From Lachnospiraceae bacterium (GTDB lineage Bacteria; Bacillota; Clostridia; Lachnospirales; Lachnospiraceae), in assembly GCA_900770535.1 (NCBI GenBank), contig CAAHDV010000030.1, forward strand, positions 1 through 11,194: a DNA stretch of 11,194 nt. Reading direction: 5' to 3'. Each line of letters begins with the position of its first letter. Positions within the stretch are counted from its first letter, which is position 1. The position numbers and the translations under genes were made by a program. Positions 1-5,897 of this stretch are shown piece after piece. The notes under the pieces were generated by a model that saw nothing but the letters and a program-made list of their open reading frames with translations, had not been told where the DNA came from and searched no databases.

Positions 1-339
1 ATGATGGGCGTTGTTGGTCGTCTGGGCCGTGTACTTGGACCGAAGGGCTTAATGCCGAACCCGAAGGCTGGTACCGTAACCATGGACGTAACCAAAGCTA
101 TCAACGATATCAAAGCTGGTAAGATCGAGTACAGACTTGATAAAACCAACATTATCCACGTGCCAGTGGGTAAAGCTTCTTTCACTGAGGAGCAGTTAGC
201 GGACAACTTCCAGACGCTTATGGATGCAATCAACAAAGCAAAACCGGCTACCTTAAAGGGTGCTTACATCAAGAGCGCAACCCTGACCTCTACCATGGGC
301 CCGGGCGTTAAGCTGAACGTAGTTAAGCTGATGGCTTAA
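1..339 (+). CDS. rplA: 50S ribosomal protein L1, C-terminal part
   Basis: This is the last 112 residues of large-subunit protein L1, which binds 23S rRNA at the L1 stalk and helps release the E-site tRNA. In many bacteria it also represses its own operon by binding the mRNA. The family signature is visible near the left edge: [20 protein letters not shown], the conserved hairpin linking the two L1 domains, followed by domain I sequence ending in [13 protein letters not shown]1 is normally about 230 residues, so roughly the first half lies outside the window. The Met codons at base 1 are internal residues, not a real start; the gene is simply cut by the left edge. The stop is TAA. It sits 225 bp upstream of rplJ, as in the usual rplK-rplA-rplJ-rplL order. 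Confidence 0.97.
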   Translation: MMGVVGRLGRVLGPKGLMPNPKAGTVTMDVTKAINDIKAGKIEYRLDKTNIIHVPVGKASFTEEQLADNFQTLMDAINKAKPATLKGAYIKSATLTSTMGPGVKLNVVKLMA

Positions 340-360
340 TCAGATTTTGCAAAAAACTGA

Positions 361-389
361 TTGACAATCCAAATATAGTATGTTATCAT
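361..389 (+). promoter_or_regulatory. Promoter of the rplJ-rplL unit
   Basis: A perfect -35 box TTGACA (361-366) is separated by exactly 17 bp from TATCAT (384-389), a good sigma-A-type -10. Transcription would start near 396, at the beginning of the L10 leader, so rplJL can be transcribed independently of the upstream rplKA genes. The boxes are seen directly; activity is inferred. Confidence 0.8.
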
Positions 390-395
390 ACACAA

Positions 396-520
396 GTATT
401 GACTGCCGAAGACAGTAGGTGCCGTAAGGCGTAAGGTTACAGCCGCCTACCGAGGAACGTACAATTTTGTATTAAACGACGAATTTGTAGAGCCCCTCTG
501 TCTTGCACAGTGGGGCTTTT
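396..520 (+). promoter_or_regulatory. L10 (rplJ) leader with attenuator
   Basis: This non-coding leader precedes rplJ. It contains the typical L10-leader core GAAGACAGTAGGTG (409-422), and the strand returns with CCTACCGAGG, so GUAGG pairs with CCUAC around an inner hairpin. In this known leader family, L10 or the L10-L12 complex binds the mRNA when in excess and lowers expression of its own operon. Here the leader runs into an intrinsic terminator hairpin (491-520), which suggests control by premature termination. The call rests on recalled motif and position; a covariance-model search for the L10 leader family would settle it. Confidence 0.82.
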
Positions 521-522
521 CC
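491..522 (+). terminator. Attenuator hairpin in the L10 leader
   Basis: AGCCCC (491-496) pairs with GGGGCT (512-517). An inner stem CTGT/ACAG (498-501/507-510) is capped by CTTGC, and a T-run follows (517-520, then TTTTCC). It lies between the promoter and the rplJ start, so it is a conditional terminator of the leader and not the end of a gene. Confidence 0.8.
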
Positions 523-564
523 TTGCAGTCTCCAGTTATATAATAAAACAGGAGGAAGACATTC

Positions 565-1059
565 ATGGCTAAAGTTGAGTTAAAACAGCCTATCGTAGCT
601 GAGATCTCCGAGCTGTTAAACGGCGCTGCATCCGCAGTAGTAGTAGACTATCGTGGTCTTACTGTTGCTCAGGATACCGAGCTTCGTAAGCAGTTAAGAG
701 AAGCTGGTGTTACTTACAAAGTATATAAGAACACCATGATCAAGCGTGCAGCTGAGGGTACTGATTTCGCAGCTCTGGATCCGGATTTAGAAGGACCGAC
801 CGCAATTGCAGTATCTAAGGAAGACGCTACAGCTCCGGCAAGAATCCTGGCTGAGTTTGCTAAGAAAGCAGACAAGCTTGAGATCAAAGCTGGTGTTGTT
901 GAAGGTACTTACTATGATCAGAAGGGTATGCAGGTTATCGCAACCATCCCGTCCAGAGAAGTACTTCTCGGAAAGTTACTGGGAAGCATCCAGTCTCCGA
1001 TCACCAACTTCGCTCGTGTGCTTAACCAGATCGCTGAGCAGCAGGGCGCAGAGGCTTAA
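565..1059 (+). CDS. rplJ: 50S ribosomal protein L10
   Basis: L10 (164 residues, normal length for the family) anchors the L7/L12 dimers to the large subunit, forming the stalk that recruits translation GTPases. The N-terminal rRNA-binding domain shows family sequence: VVDYRGLTVAQDTELRKQLR and YKVYKNTMIKRAAEG at roughly residues 27-66. The C-terminal helix that binds L7/L12 ends in FARVLNQIAEQQG. The ATG is preceded by a strong AGGAGG (550-555) about 9 bases upstream. It lies directly after its autoregulatory leader and 111 bp before rplL. Codon use is strongly biased, as expected for a highly expressed ribosomal protein. Confidence 0.98.
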   Translation: MAKVELKQPIVAEISELLNGAASAVVVDYRGLTVAQDTELRKQLREAGVTYKVYKNTMIKRAAEGTDFAALDPDLEGPTAIAVSKEDATAPARILAEFAKKADKLEIKAGVVEGTYYDQKGMQVIATIPSREVLLGKLLGSIQSPITNFARVLNQIAEQQGAEA

Positions 1060-1170
1060 TTACCTGAACGGTTCGCGGTATGCCGCATAATCATCAGCAT
1101 TAAGCAATTCGATATTACATCGAACAACAATTGATTCAGAAATATAATTATTTTAATGGAGGAAATTAAA

Positions 1171-1545
1171 ATGGCAAAGTTAACCACTGCAGAGTTTATC
1201 GAAGCTATCAAAGAGTTATCCGTATTAGAGCTGAACGAGCTGGTAAAGGCTTGTGAGGAAGAGTTTGGCGTATCCGCAGCAGCAGGCGTTGTAGTTGCAG
1301 CAGCAGCTGGCGCAGGCGAGGCAGCTGAGGAGAAGACCGAGTTCGACGTAGAGCTGACCGAGGTTGGCCCGAACAAAGTTAAAGTTATCAAGGTTGTACG
1401 TGAAGCTACCGGTCTTGGTCTGAAAGAGGCTAAGGACGTAGTTGACGGTGCTCCGAAGGTCCTGAAAGAGGGCGCTTCTAAGGAAGAGGCTGAGGACATC
1501 AAGGCTAAACTTGAGGCTGAGGGCGCAAAAGTTACCCTGAAGTAA
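1171..1545 (+). CDS. rplL: 50S ribosomal protein L7/L12
   Basis: This stalk protein (124 residues) is present as multiple dimers on L10 and contacts EF-Tu, EF-G and other factors. An N-terminal dimerisation helix ([30 protein letters not shown]) is followed by an Ala/Gly-rich hinge (about residues 35-52). The compact C-terminal domain carries the factor-binding signature [22 protein letters not shown] chose the ATG at 1171 over the in-frame ATG at 1156 because the earlier codon overlaps the Shine-Dalgarno GGAGG (1158-1162) and adds five non-family residues. The 111-bp gap from rplJ contains a 6-bp stem TTCGAT/ATCGAA (1108-1124) of unknown role. A strong terminator follows. Confidence 0.98.
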   Translation: MAKLTTAEFIEAIKELSVLELNELVKACEEEFGVSAAAGVVVAAAAGAGEAAEEKTEFDVELTEVGPNKVKVIKVVREATGLGLKEAKDVVDGAPKVLKEGASKEEAEDIKAKLEAEGAKVTLK

Positions 1546-1565
1546 TTAAAACTCAACTAGAGCTT

Positions 1566-1603
1566 AAAACCCCGGGATCCGCAAGGATTTCCGGGGTTTT
1601 TCC
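1566..1603 (+). terminator. Terminator after rplL
   Basis: AAAACCCCGG (1566-1575) pairs perfectly with CCGGGGTTTT (1591-1600). An inner ATCC/GGAT stem is closed by a GCAA (GNRA) tetraloop at 1581-1584, and the downstream arm runs into a T-tract. It ends the ribosomal unit; its core resembles the opposing terminator at 1685-1720. Confidence 0.93.
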
Positions 1604-1613
1604 ATGTCTGGGA

Positions 1614-1633
1614 TCAGGCATATTCGTGCCTGA
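1614..1633. repeat. Small hairpin between convergent units
   Basis: TCAGGCA (1614-1620) and TGCCTGA (1627-1633) form a perfect 7-bp stem with a 6-base loop. No T-run follows on either strand, so it is not called a terminator. It lies among three terminators in the space between rplL and the cold-shock gene. Confidence 0.45.
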
Positions 1634-1652
1634 AGTTGATACTTAGAATTTC

Positions 1653-1671
1653 AAAAAAGGCTGACGCAGCC
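1653..1671 (-). terminator. Second (back-up) terminator of the cold-shock gene
   Basis: Read on the minus strand, GGCTG-CGT-CAGCC (1671 to 1659) is followed by six T (1658 to 1653). It is a short but standard intrinsic terminator and lies just beyond the main one, giving the minus-strand unit tandem terminators and insulating it from the ribosomal unit. Confidence 0.6.
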
Positions 1672-1684
1672 CTGAAAAATGCGT

Positions 1685-1720
1685 AAAAAAACACCCGGAA
1701 GCCCTTGCGGACCTCCGGGT
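1685..1720 (-). terminator. Main terminator of the cold-shock gene
   Basis: On the minus strand ACCCGGA (1720 to 1714) pairs with TCCGGGT (1699 to 1693). The inner stem is GTCC/GGGC around a GCAA tetraloop, and seven T follow after a short GTG step (1691 to 1685). It starts 24 bp past the stop codon. Confidence 0.92.
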
Positions 1721-1743
1721 ATTCTATTTTTTCAGGTGGTAAA

Positions 1744-1950
1744 TTAAGCTACAACGTGAACGTTAACAGCCTGCAGACCACGGTTGCCCTCAGCGGTATC
1801 GAAGGTAACTTTCTGGCCATCCTCTAAGGTCTTGTAGCCGTCAGCTACGATACCGGAGAAGTGTACGAATACTTCCTCGCCAGTCTCATCGTTGGTGATG
1901 AAGCCATAACCCTTAGTTGCGTTGAACCATTTAACTGTACCGTTATTCAT
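1744..1950 (-). CDS. cspA: Cold-shock protein, CspA family
   Basis: This is a single cold-shock-domain protein of 68 residues, the usual length. It binds single-stranded RNA and DNA as a chaperone that melts mRNA structure, especially after a temperature drop. Both RNA-binding motifs are present: KGYGFI (RNP1, residues 13-18) and VFVHF (RNP2, 27-31), inside the classic start [17 protein letters not shown] chose the ATG at 1950 because AGGAGG lies 7 bases upstream (1963-1958) and the protein then starts like its family; the frame stays open 16 codons further upstream without family likeness. The gene is monocistronic, with its own promoter, long leader and tandem terminators. Bacteria often have several paralogues, so the exact symbol is uncertain. 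Confidence 0.96.
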   Translation of the reverse strand: MNNGTVKWFNATKGYGFITNDETGEEVFVHFSGIVADGYKTLEDGQKVTFDTAEGNRGLQAVNVHVVA

Positions 1951-2077
1951 TGTGGTACCTCCTATAAAAAATAAAATTTGTATTTTCGTATGAAACAAAA
2001 ATCACATATTTTTGTAAATCTGGAATGTACTTCTTGACTTACAAAAATATGTGAATCAAAAGCTCATATCAAAATAC
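1951..2077 (-). promoter_or_regulatory. Long structured 5' leader of the cold-shock gene
   Basis: The predicted transcript begins about 127 nt before the start codon. It contains a perfect 16-bp inverted repeat: the minus-strand arms occupy 2054-2039 and 2017-2002, separated by 21 nt. The second arm runs straight into ATTTTTGTTT, so in RNA this is an A/U-rich hairpin followed by a U-tract. Long structured leaders that act as temperature sensors are known for cspA in other bacteria. Here the arrangement could be a thermosensor, a stability element or a weak attenuator. The repeat is seen directly; its role is inferred. Confidence 0.65.
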
Positions 2078-2083
2078 ATTGTG

Positions 2084-2112
2084 AGTTTACCACCCAACCC
2101 CCTTTCTGTCAA
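2084..2112 (-). promoter_or_regulatory. Promoter of the cold-shock gene
   Basis: On the minus strand a perfect TTGACA (2112 to 2107) is followed by a 17-bp spacer and TAAACT (2089 to 2084). The start site would be near 2077. The spacer is unusually G-rich, with GGGGG and GGGTGG runs. Confidence 0.75.
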
Positions 2113-2169
2113 GCAATTTCGGCATTTCTTTAGATAGTGAAGTGGTGGGTAATTACAGTTGTGTGATGG

Positions 2170-2202
2170 GTGCGTGACCGGGGAAAGTGGCCGGCCACGC
2201 AC
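2170..2202 (-). repeat. Long hairpin downstream of the LysR gene
   Basis: Arms at 2170-2181 and 2191-2202 (12 bp each, 9-base loop) pair fully when read as minus-strand RNA, using one G-U wobble. On the plus strand the same position is an A-C mismatch, so minus-strand transcription is favoured. It lies 31 bp past the regulator's stop codon. No U-run follows, so it is either a 3'-end stabiliser or an atypical terminator. The rest of 2113-2232 shows no gene. Confidence 0.5.
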
Positions 2203-2232
2203 ACTATGCCAAAACAAAAAATGGAAAAGTTG

Positions 2233-3117
2233 TCAAAGGGAAAAGGAAAGCGTCTGGCTATCGGAAAGCCATGCTTTCATGGCTCCGGTGAGCCATTTAT
2301 TCCGGTGGTAAAGCGTCTGCAGCCAGAGTGCCGGAGTGCCGCATTCGCAGTCCAGCCGGACCAGATTTTGAAAGAGCGGATGGTTCTTGGCAATCAGATC
2401 CGGAACCGGAACAATAACAGAGGAACCGTTTTGCGGATTCGCGCTGGCTGCAATGAAAAGCGCTAACTCCGGATCCGCGATATACAGCTGCCGTGGAGCA
2501 GAAGCATCCGGCCCGGAGTTGCAACAGCTGGTGCGGATAATCGGATATTGGAAAACATCTTCTGCGCCCGGGCATGCATGACCGACCAGAGGATGTGCTT
2601 TGTTTGTGTAATAGTGAACCGGAACCGGCTGATCTTTCAAAGCATGAACCAGATCGGCATCGGTGTAAAGCGTGTCCAGCGTCAGAGCAAGGTCAATCTC
2701 GTTGTGCCGCAGGCGAAAAAGCAGATCGTCCGGATTCTGCACGGTCTGTACCTCCAGATCAATCTGGGGATAGCTTTGCAGGTAGCGCGCAATGGCACTG
2801 CCAACGGCCGGGGACAGCGGGCTTAATATGCCAAGCCGCAAGGAACCGCTTACCGCAGAGGTATCCTGCTTTCCAACCTGCAGGGCCTCTTCCGACATGC
2901 GGACAATGGCACCTGCGTAGGATAAGAATTCCTGCCCGGTCTGGGTGATGCGGATCTGTTTGCCTACACGCTCATAGAGCTGCGCCCCAAGCTCCTGCTC
3001 CAGCTGCTGCATCTGCATGGTAACGGTAGACTGGGCGTAACCCAGCGCTTTGGCAGCCTTGGAGAGACTCTGGGTCTCAGCCACTTTGGTAAATGTAATC
3101 AGGTTTCTAATTTCCAT
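2233..3117 (-). CDS. LysR-type transcriptional regulator
   Basis: This 294-residue protein has the standard length and layout of LysR-type regulators. The N-terminal winged helix-turn-helix (residues about 3-60) begins IRNLITFTKVAETQSLSKAAKALGYAQSTVTMQMQQLEQELG, matching the family DNA-binding domain including the S-TVT-Q--LE recognition helix. The effector-binding domain starts near residue 92 (SLRLGILSPLSPAVG). The inducer cannot be read from the sequence. The start at 3117 gives the usual few residues before the helix-turn-helix; its Shine-Dalgarno is weak. The frame stays open 127 codons upstream, but that part covers the divergent promoter region and the neighbouring gene's start and is not protein-like. 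It is divergent from the deacetylase gene, an arrangement in which LysR regulators often control the neighbour and themselves. Confidence 0.93.
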   Translation of the reverse strand: MEIRNLITFTKVAETQSLSKAAKALGYAQSTVTMQMQQLEQELGAQLYERVGKQIRITQTGQEFLSYAGAIVRMSEEALQVGKQDTSAVSGSLRLGILSPLSPAVGSAIARYLQSYPQIDLEVQTVQNPDDLLFRLRHNEIDLALTLDTLYTDADLVHALKDQPVPVHYYTNKAHPLVGHACPGAEDVFQYPIIRTSCCNSGPDASAPRQLYIADPELALFIAASANPQNGSSVIVPVPDLIAKNHPLFQNLVRLDCECGTPALWLQTLYHRNKWLTGAMKAWLSDSQTLSFSL

Positions 3118-3144
3118 GAAATACTTTCTAAATATCGGAATTAA

Positions 3145-3167
3145 TGAAGCATATTTAAAATACTTCA
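3145..3167. promoter_or_regulatory. Near-perfect 23-bp dyad, candidate operator
   Basis: The block starts TGAAG and ends CTTCA, and all but two symmetric base pairs match around a central T at 3157. It lies about 11-33 bp downstream of the predicted LysR start site and 28 bp before its start codon, a good site for autoregulation. A second, spaced inverted pair ATATCGGAA (3132-3140) / TTCCGATAT (3231-3239) flanks the region. Function is inferred from symmetry and position. Confidence 0.45.
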
Positions 3168-3184
3168 AAATATTTGACATGACC

Positions 3185-3213
3185 ATTGTAACGCACATGC
3201 TCTGAAAACGCAA
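3185..3213 (-). promoter_or_regulatory. Promoter of the LysR-type gene
   Basis: On the minus strand TTGCGT (3213 to 3208) is followed by a 17-bp spacer and TACAAT (3190 to 3185), giving a start near 3178. A TTGACA on the plus strand (3174-3179) abuts this -10 box and might serve the deacetylase, but no good -10 follows it. Confidence 0.6.
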
Positions 3214-3321
3214 GCATATCCGCACGAAATTTCCGATATAAATAATAAGAAAGAGACGCAGGGCGTTGTAGGATGGGAATATCCGGATCCTGCGATGGAA
3301 AATCTGGGGAGGAGGCGGCTT

Positions 3322-4203
3322 ATGAAGCACAGGAAATGGAAAATTCGCAGTCTGGGACTGCTGCTTCTGATGGTGCTTTTGACAGATGGAGCGCTGGCCG
3401 GCACGGCATTTGCGGTTGCGCGGCATCTGGAAGTCCGGACGGATGCATGGCAGACGGCAGGCAGCCAGCGCCTGGGCGGGCACTCTGGCCTCCTTCATTC
3501 GCCCGGTGGCAGGTCCGCTGCTGTCCAGCCATCTGATTCACCGTCGTCCACCGCACCGCCGTTCACTGCACCGTCGTCCACCGCACCGTCGTCCACCGCA
3601 CAGCTGTCCACCCCACAGCCATCCACCCAATCGCCATCCGCCGCCCAGCCCCTTCAGGTTGCCCTCACCTTCGATGACGGGCCTCATCAGACCTGCACGC
3701 CTGCCCTGTTAGACGGATTGAAACAGCGCGGCGTGAAAGCCACGTTTTTTCTTATGGGGGAAAATATTGCCGGGAAAGAAGCTCTGGTACAGCGGATGCA
3801 GGAGGAAGGACACCTCATCGGCAACCATAGCTACCGCCACATCCAAATGACAAAGGAAGGCGCGGAGCAGGCCTGCGCGGAAATCGAACAGACGGAAGAA
3901 ATTATCCGGTCTATCACTGGCAGCCGACCGGAATACCTGCGCCCGCCCTACGGCGCCTGGAATGAGCAGCTGGAATGCCGGGTAAATCTGACTACAGTAC
4001 TGTGGAATGTGGATTCCCTGGACTGGAAGCTGCAGAACACAGAGCGGATCGTGCGGCAGGTAGAAAAAGATGTAAAGAGCGGTGACATCATTCTGATGCA
4101 CGACATTTTTAAAACCTCCGTGGAAGCGGCCCTGCGGATCGTGGATGATCTGCAGAAGCAGGGGTATGAATTTGTGACCGTGGAAGAACTTATGGTGGAT
4201 TGA
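3322..4203 (+). CDS. Polysaccharide deacetylase (NodB-type, CE4 family), exported
   Basis: This 293-residue protein has all five catalytic motifs of the carbohydrate esterase 4 family: TFDDG (residues 116-120; D118 as probable base, D119 as metal ligand), HSYRH (169-173, the two metal histidines), RPPYGAW (207-213), DSLDW (231-235) and LMHD (258-261). Such enzymes remove N-acetyl groups from peptidoglycan or other amino-sugar polymers, often giving lysozyme resistance or acting in sporulation; the substrate is not readable here. An N-terminal basic then hydrophobic stretch (about 3-33) is a signal peptide or membrane anchor, so the domain acts outside the membrane. A Ser/Thr/Pro/Ala linker (about 70-110) joins the two. 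The start at 3322 follows GGAGGAGG (3308-3315); an in-frame ATG at 3295 lacks such a site. It is divergent from the LysR gene. Confidence 0.92.
   Translation: MKHRKWKIRSLGLLLLMVLLTDGALAGTAFAVARHLEVRTDAWQTAGSQRLGGHSGLLHSPGGRSAAVQPSDSPSSTAPPFTAPSSTAPSSTAQLSTPQPSTQSPSAAQPLQVALTFDDGPHQTCTPALLDGLKQRGVKATFFLMGENIAGKEALVQRMQEEGHLIGNHSYRHIQMTKEGAEQACAEIEQTEEIIRSITGSRPEYLRPPYGAWNEQLECRVNLTTVLWNVDSLDWKLQNTERIVRQVEKDVKSGDIILMHDIFKTSVEAALRIVDDLQKQGYEFVTVEELMVD
3541..3645 (+). repeat. 15-bp tandem repeats encoding the PSSTA linker
   Basis: There are seven successive 15-bp units in frame. Units 1, 3 and 4 (3541, 3571, 3586) are identical CCGTCGTCCACCGCA; the others are diverged. They encode PSSTA-PPFTA-PSSTA-PSSTA-QLSTP-QPSTQ-SPSAA (residues 74-108). 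The copy number of such a linker can vary between strains without breaking the frame. Confidence 0.85.
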
Positions 4204-4286
4204 AGTTACAGTTCACAGTTGCACAGTGTGTGAACAGTAATGGATTGAGCCGGATACGCATCCGGATACGCTGCCGCGAATCCTGG
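4204..4286. other. Intergenic stretch with small repeats
   Basis: No gene is seen between the deacetylase stop and the rarA promoter. It holds a 7-bp inverted repeat GTTCACA/TGTGAAC (4211-4217/4229-4235, 11-base loop) without a T-run, and a 12-bp-period direct repeat of CCGGATACGC (4250-4259, 4262-4271). No convincing terminator for the deacetylase gene was found. Confidence 0.4.
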
Positions 4287-4315
4287 TTGACGCAGGAATC
4301 CGCGCGCATTATACT
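4287..4315 (+). promoter_or_regulatory. Promoter of rarA
   Basis: TTGACG (4287-4292), a 17-bp spacer and TATACT (4310-4315) make a strong sigma-A-like promoter. It would start transcription near 4322, about 65 nt before the rarA ATG, so rarA need not depend on the deacetylase transcript. Confidence 0.75.
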
Positions 4316-4386
4316 GGAAAGAAGCATACGCTGCTGCTTGCGGCTGAATGTTTTGAAAGCTGCGGCAAGAGGAGGAAACAAGATAC

Positions 4387-5733
4387 ATGGATTTGTTTGA
4401 TTATATGAGAGCGAGCACCCAGGAGAAGGAATCGCCCCTGGCGTCCCGCATGCGCCCCACCACATTGGACGAAGTGGTAGGGCAGAAGCACATCATTGGA
4501 AAGGATAAGCTGCTTTACCGCGCCATTAAGGCGGACCAGCTTGGCTCCATCATTTTTTACGGTCCGCCGGGAACCGGAAAGACCACTCTGGCCAAGGTCA
4601 TTGCCAACACCACCAGTGCCAGCTTCCGCCAGATCAACGCAACCGTGGCGGGGAAGAAAGACATGGAAGATGTGGTGAAGGAAGCCAAAGATGCCCTGGG
4701 CATGTACGGAAAAAAGACGATTCTGTTTGTGGATGAGATTCACCGCTTCAACAAAAGCCAGCAGGATTATCTGCTTCCCTACGTGGAGGACGGCACCCTG
4801 ATCCTCATTGGCGCGACCACAGAGAATCCGTATTTTGAGGTAAATGGCGCGCTTCTTTCCCGCTCCCGGATCTTCGAACTGAAAGCGCTGGAGAAGGACG
4901 ATGTGAAAGAACTGATCCTGCGCGCGGTGAAGGATGAGAAGAAGGGAATGGGCAGCTATCATGCTGTGATTGACGATGAGGCGGCAGATTTTCTTGCGGA
5001 TGTATCCGGAGGAGATGCCCGCGCTGCCTTAAATGCCGTGGAACTGGGCGTTCTCACCACGGAGCGCGACGCTGCGGACGGTCTGATCCACATTACGCTG
5101 GAGGTGGCCCAGGAGTGTATCCAGAAGCGCGCGGTCCGCTACGACAAGGACGGGGACAACCACTATGACACGATTTCCGCCTTTATCAAGAGCATGCGCG
5201 GCTCAGACCCGGATGCGGCAGTTTACTATCTGGCGCGGATGCTTTACGCCGGAGAAGATATTAAGTTCATTGCCCGCCGGATCATGATCTGTGCGGCGGA
5301 AGATGTAGGCAACGCAGACCCGCAGGCGCTCACCGTGGCCGTCAGCGCGGCTCAGGCGGTGGAGCGCATTGGCATGCCGGAGGCCCAGATCATTCTGTCC
5401 CAGGCGGTTCTCTATGTGGCAACAGCCCCGAAATCCAACTCCGCGTGCAATGCTGTGTTTGAGGCAATGGATGCCGTGAAAAATCAGCGTTCCATGCCGG
5501 TTCCGGTGCATCTGCAGGATTCCCATTACGGCGGTTCCGCGAAACTGGGACACGGAATCGGATATAAATATGCCCATAATTACCCGAATCATTACGTAAA
5601 ACAGCAGTATCTGCCGGACGGAATGGAAGGACAGACATTCTATCACCCGTCCGAAAACGGCTACGAGTCGAAAATTGTCGAACATATGCGGCTTTTGCGG
5701 GAATCGGCAGAGGATGACGGGGAATCCCGGTAA
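4387..5733 (+). CDS. rarA: Replication-associated recombination protein A (RarA/MgsA), AAA+ ATPase
   Basis: This 448-residue protein matches the RarA/MgsA/WRNIP1 family, clamp-loader-like ATPases that act at stalled replication forks and interact with single-strand binding protein. The AAA+ core is complete: Walker A GPPGTGKT (residues 59-66), Walker B ILFVDEIH (112-119), sensor 1 GATTENP (142-148), arginine finger region LSRSRIF (157-163) and sensor 2 region GDARAALN (209-216). The C-terminal tetramerisation part carries the conserved ending GYKYAHNYPNHYVKQQYLPD (392-411). The N-terminus lacks a separate zinc finger, as is usual for bacterial members. AGGAGG (4370-4375) precedes the ATG. The gene has its own promoter and is followed after 164 bp by rho. 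Confidence 0.96.
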   Translation: MDLFDYMRASTQEKESPLASRMRPTTLDEVVGQKHIIGKDKLLYRAIKADQLGSIIFYGPPGTGKTTLAKVIANTTSASFRQINATVAGKKDMEDVVKEAKDALGMYGKKTILFVDEIHRFNKSQQDYLLPYVEDGTLILIGATTENPYFEVNGALLSRSRIFELKALEKDDVKELILRAVKDEKKGMGSYHAVIDDEAADFLADVSGGDARAALNAVELGVLTTERDAADGLIHITLEVAQECIQKRAVRYDKDGDNHYDTISAFIKSMRGSDPDAAVYYLARMLYAGEDIKFIARRIMICAAEDVGNADPQALTVAVSAAQAVERIGMPEAQIILSQAVLYVATAPKSNSACNAVFEAMDAVKNQRSMPVPVHLQDSHYGGSAKLGHGIGYKYAHNYPNHYVKQQYLPDGMEGQTFYHPSENGYESKIVEHMRLLRESAEDDGESR

Positions 5734-5776
5734 AATAAATCTTTTCTTTTTTCAGAAATTCTATTATAATAAAATC

Positions 5777-5809
5777 ATGCGTGGGAGCTGCGGACTGCAG
5801 CTCCCGCAT
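5777..5809. repeat. 13-bp hairpin in the rarA-rho gap
   Basis: GGGAGCTGC (5783-5791) pairs perfectly with GCAGCTCCC (5797-5805), extended by ATGC/GCAT after a 2-base bulge. On the plus strand no T-run follows, so it is not an ordinary rarA terminator. On the minus strand it is followed by GATTTTATT. It could also be a structured part of a rho leader if transcription starts at the upstream TATAAT (5765-5770). The decamer TTCAGAAATT occurs on both sides (5751-5760, 5812-5821). Confidence 0.55.
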
Positions 5810-5848
5810 AGTTCAGAAATTGATTAATCAAATGGCGGAAGCCATATC

Positions 5849-5854
5849 TATAAT
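5849..5854 (+). promoter_or_regulatory. Candidate -10 box of the rho promoter
   Basis: A perfect TATAAT would start transcription near 5861, about 37 nt before the rho ATG. No good -35 box lies 16-18 bp upstream. A second perfect TATAAT at 5765-5770, also with a weak -35, would give a leader of about 120 nt containing the 13-bp hairpin and the palindrome TTGATTAATCAA (5820-5831). Which one is used cannot be decided from sequence. Confidence 0.4.
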
Positions 5855-5897
5855 TATTATCCCACCCACTTGAACAAGTTTAGAATGGAGAAAATAT

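Noticed and set aside
1..6. ATGATG at the left edge as a start codon
   Set aside because: These are internal Met codons of L1; the conserved N-terminal half of the protein is missing upstream.
1056..1556. Open frame antisense to rplL, 166 codons
   Set aside because: It is Ser/Ala-rich mirror sequence of the biased rplL codons, with no ribosome binding site or recognisable protein features.
2170..2466. Open frame on the plus strand over the 3' end of the LysR gene
   Set aside because: It starts at a GTG inside the 12-bp hairpin, has no Shine-Dalgarno and overlaps a well-supported gene on the other strand.
3174..3202. TTGACA as promoter of the deacetylase gene
   Set aside because: The hexamer at 16-18 bp spacing (around ATGCTC) is a poor -10 box, so it was not listed as a feature.
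3118..3498. 127-codon N-terminal extension of the LysR frame
   Set aside because: The extension crosses the regulator's own promoter and the deacetylase start and shows no family sequence. The helix-turn-helix begins a few residues after the ATG at 3117.
3386..3712. His/Arg/Pro-rich frame overlapping the deacetylase linker
   Set aside because: It is an out-of-frame reading of the 15-bp PSSTA repeats; the deacetylase frame has all catalytic motifs.
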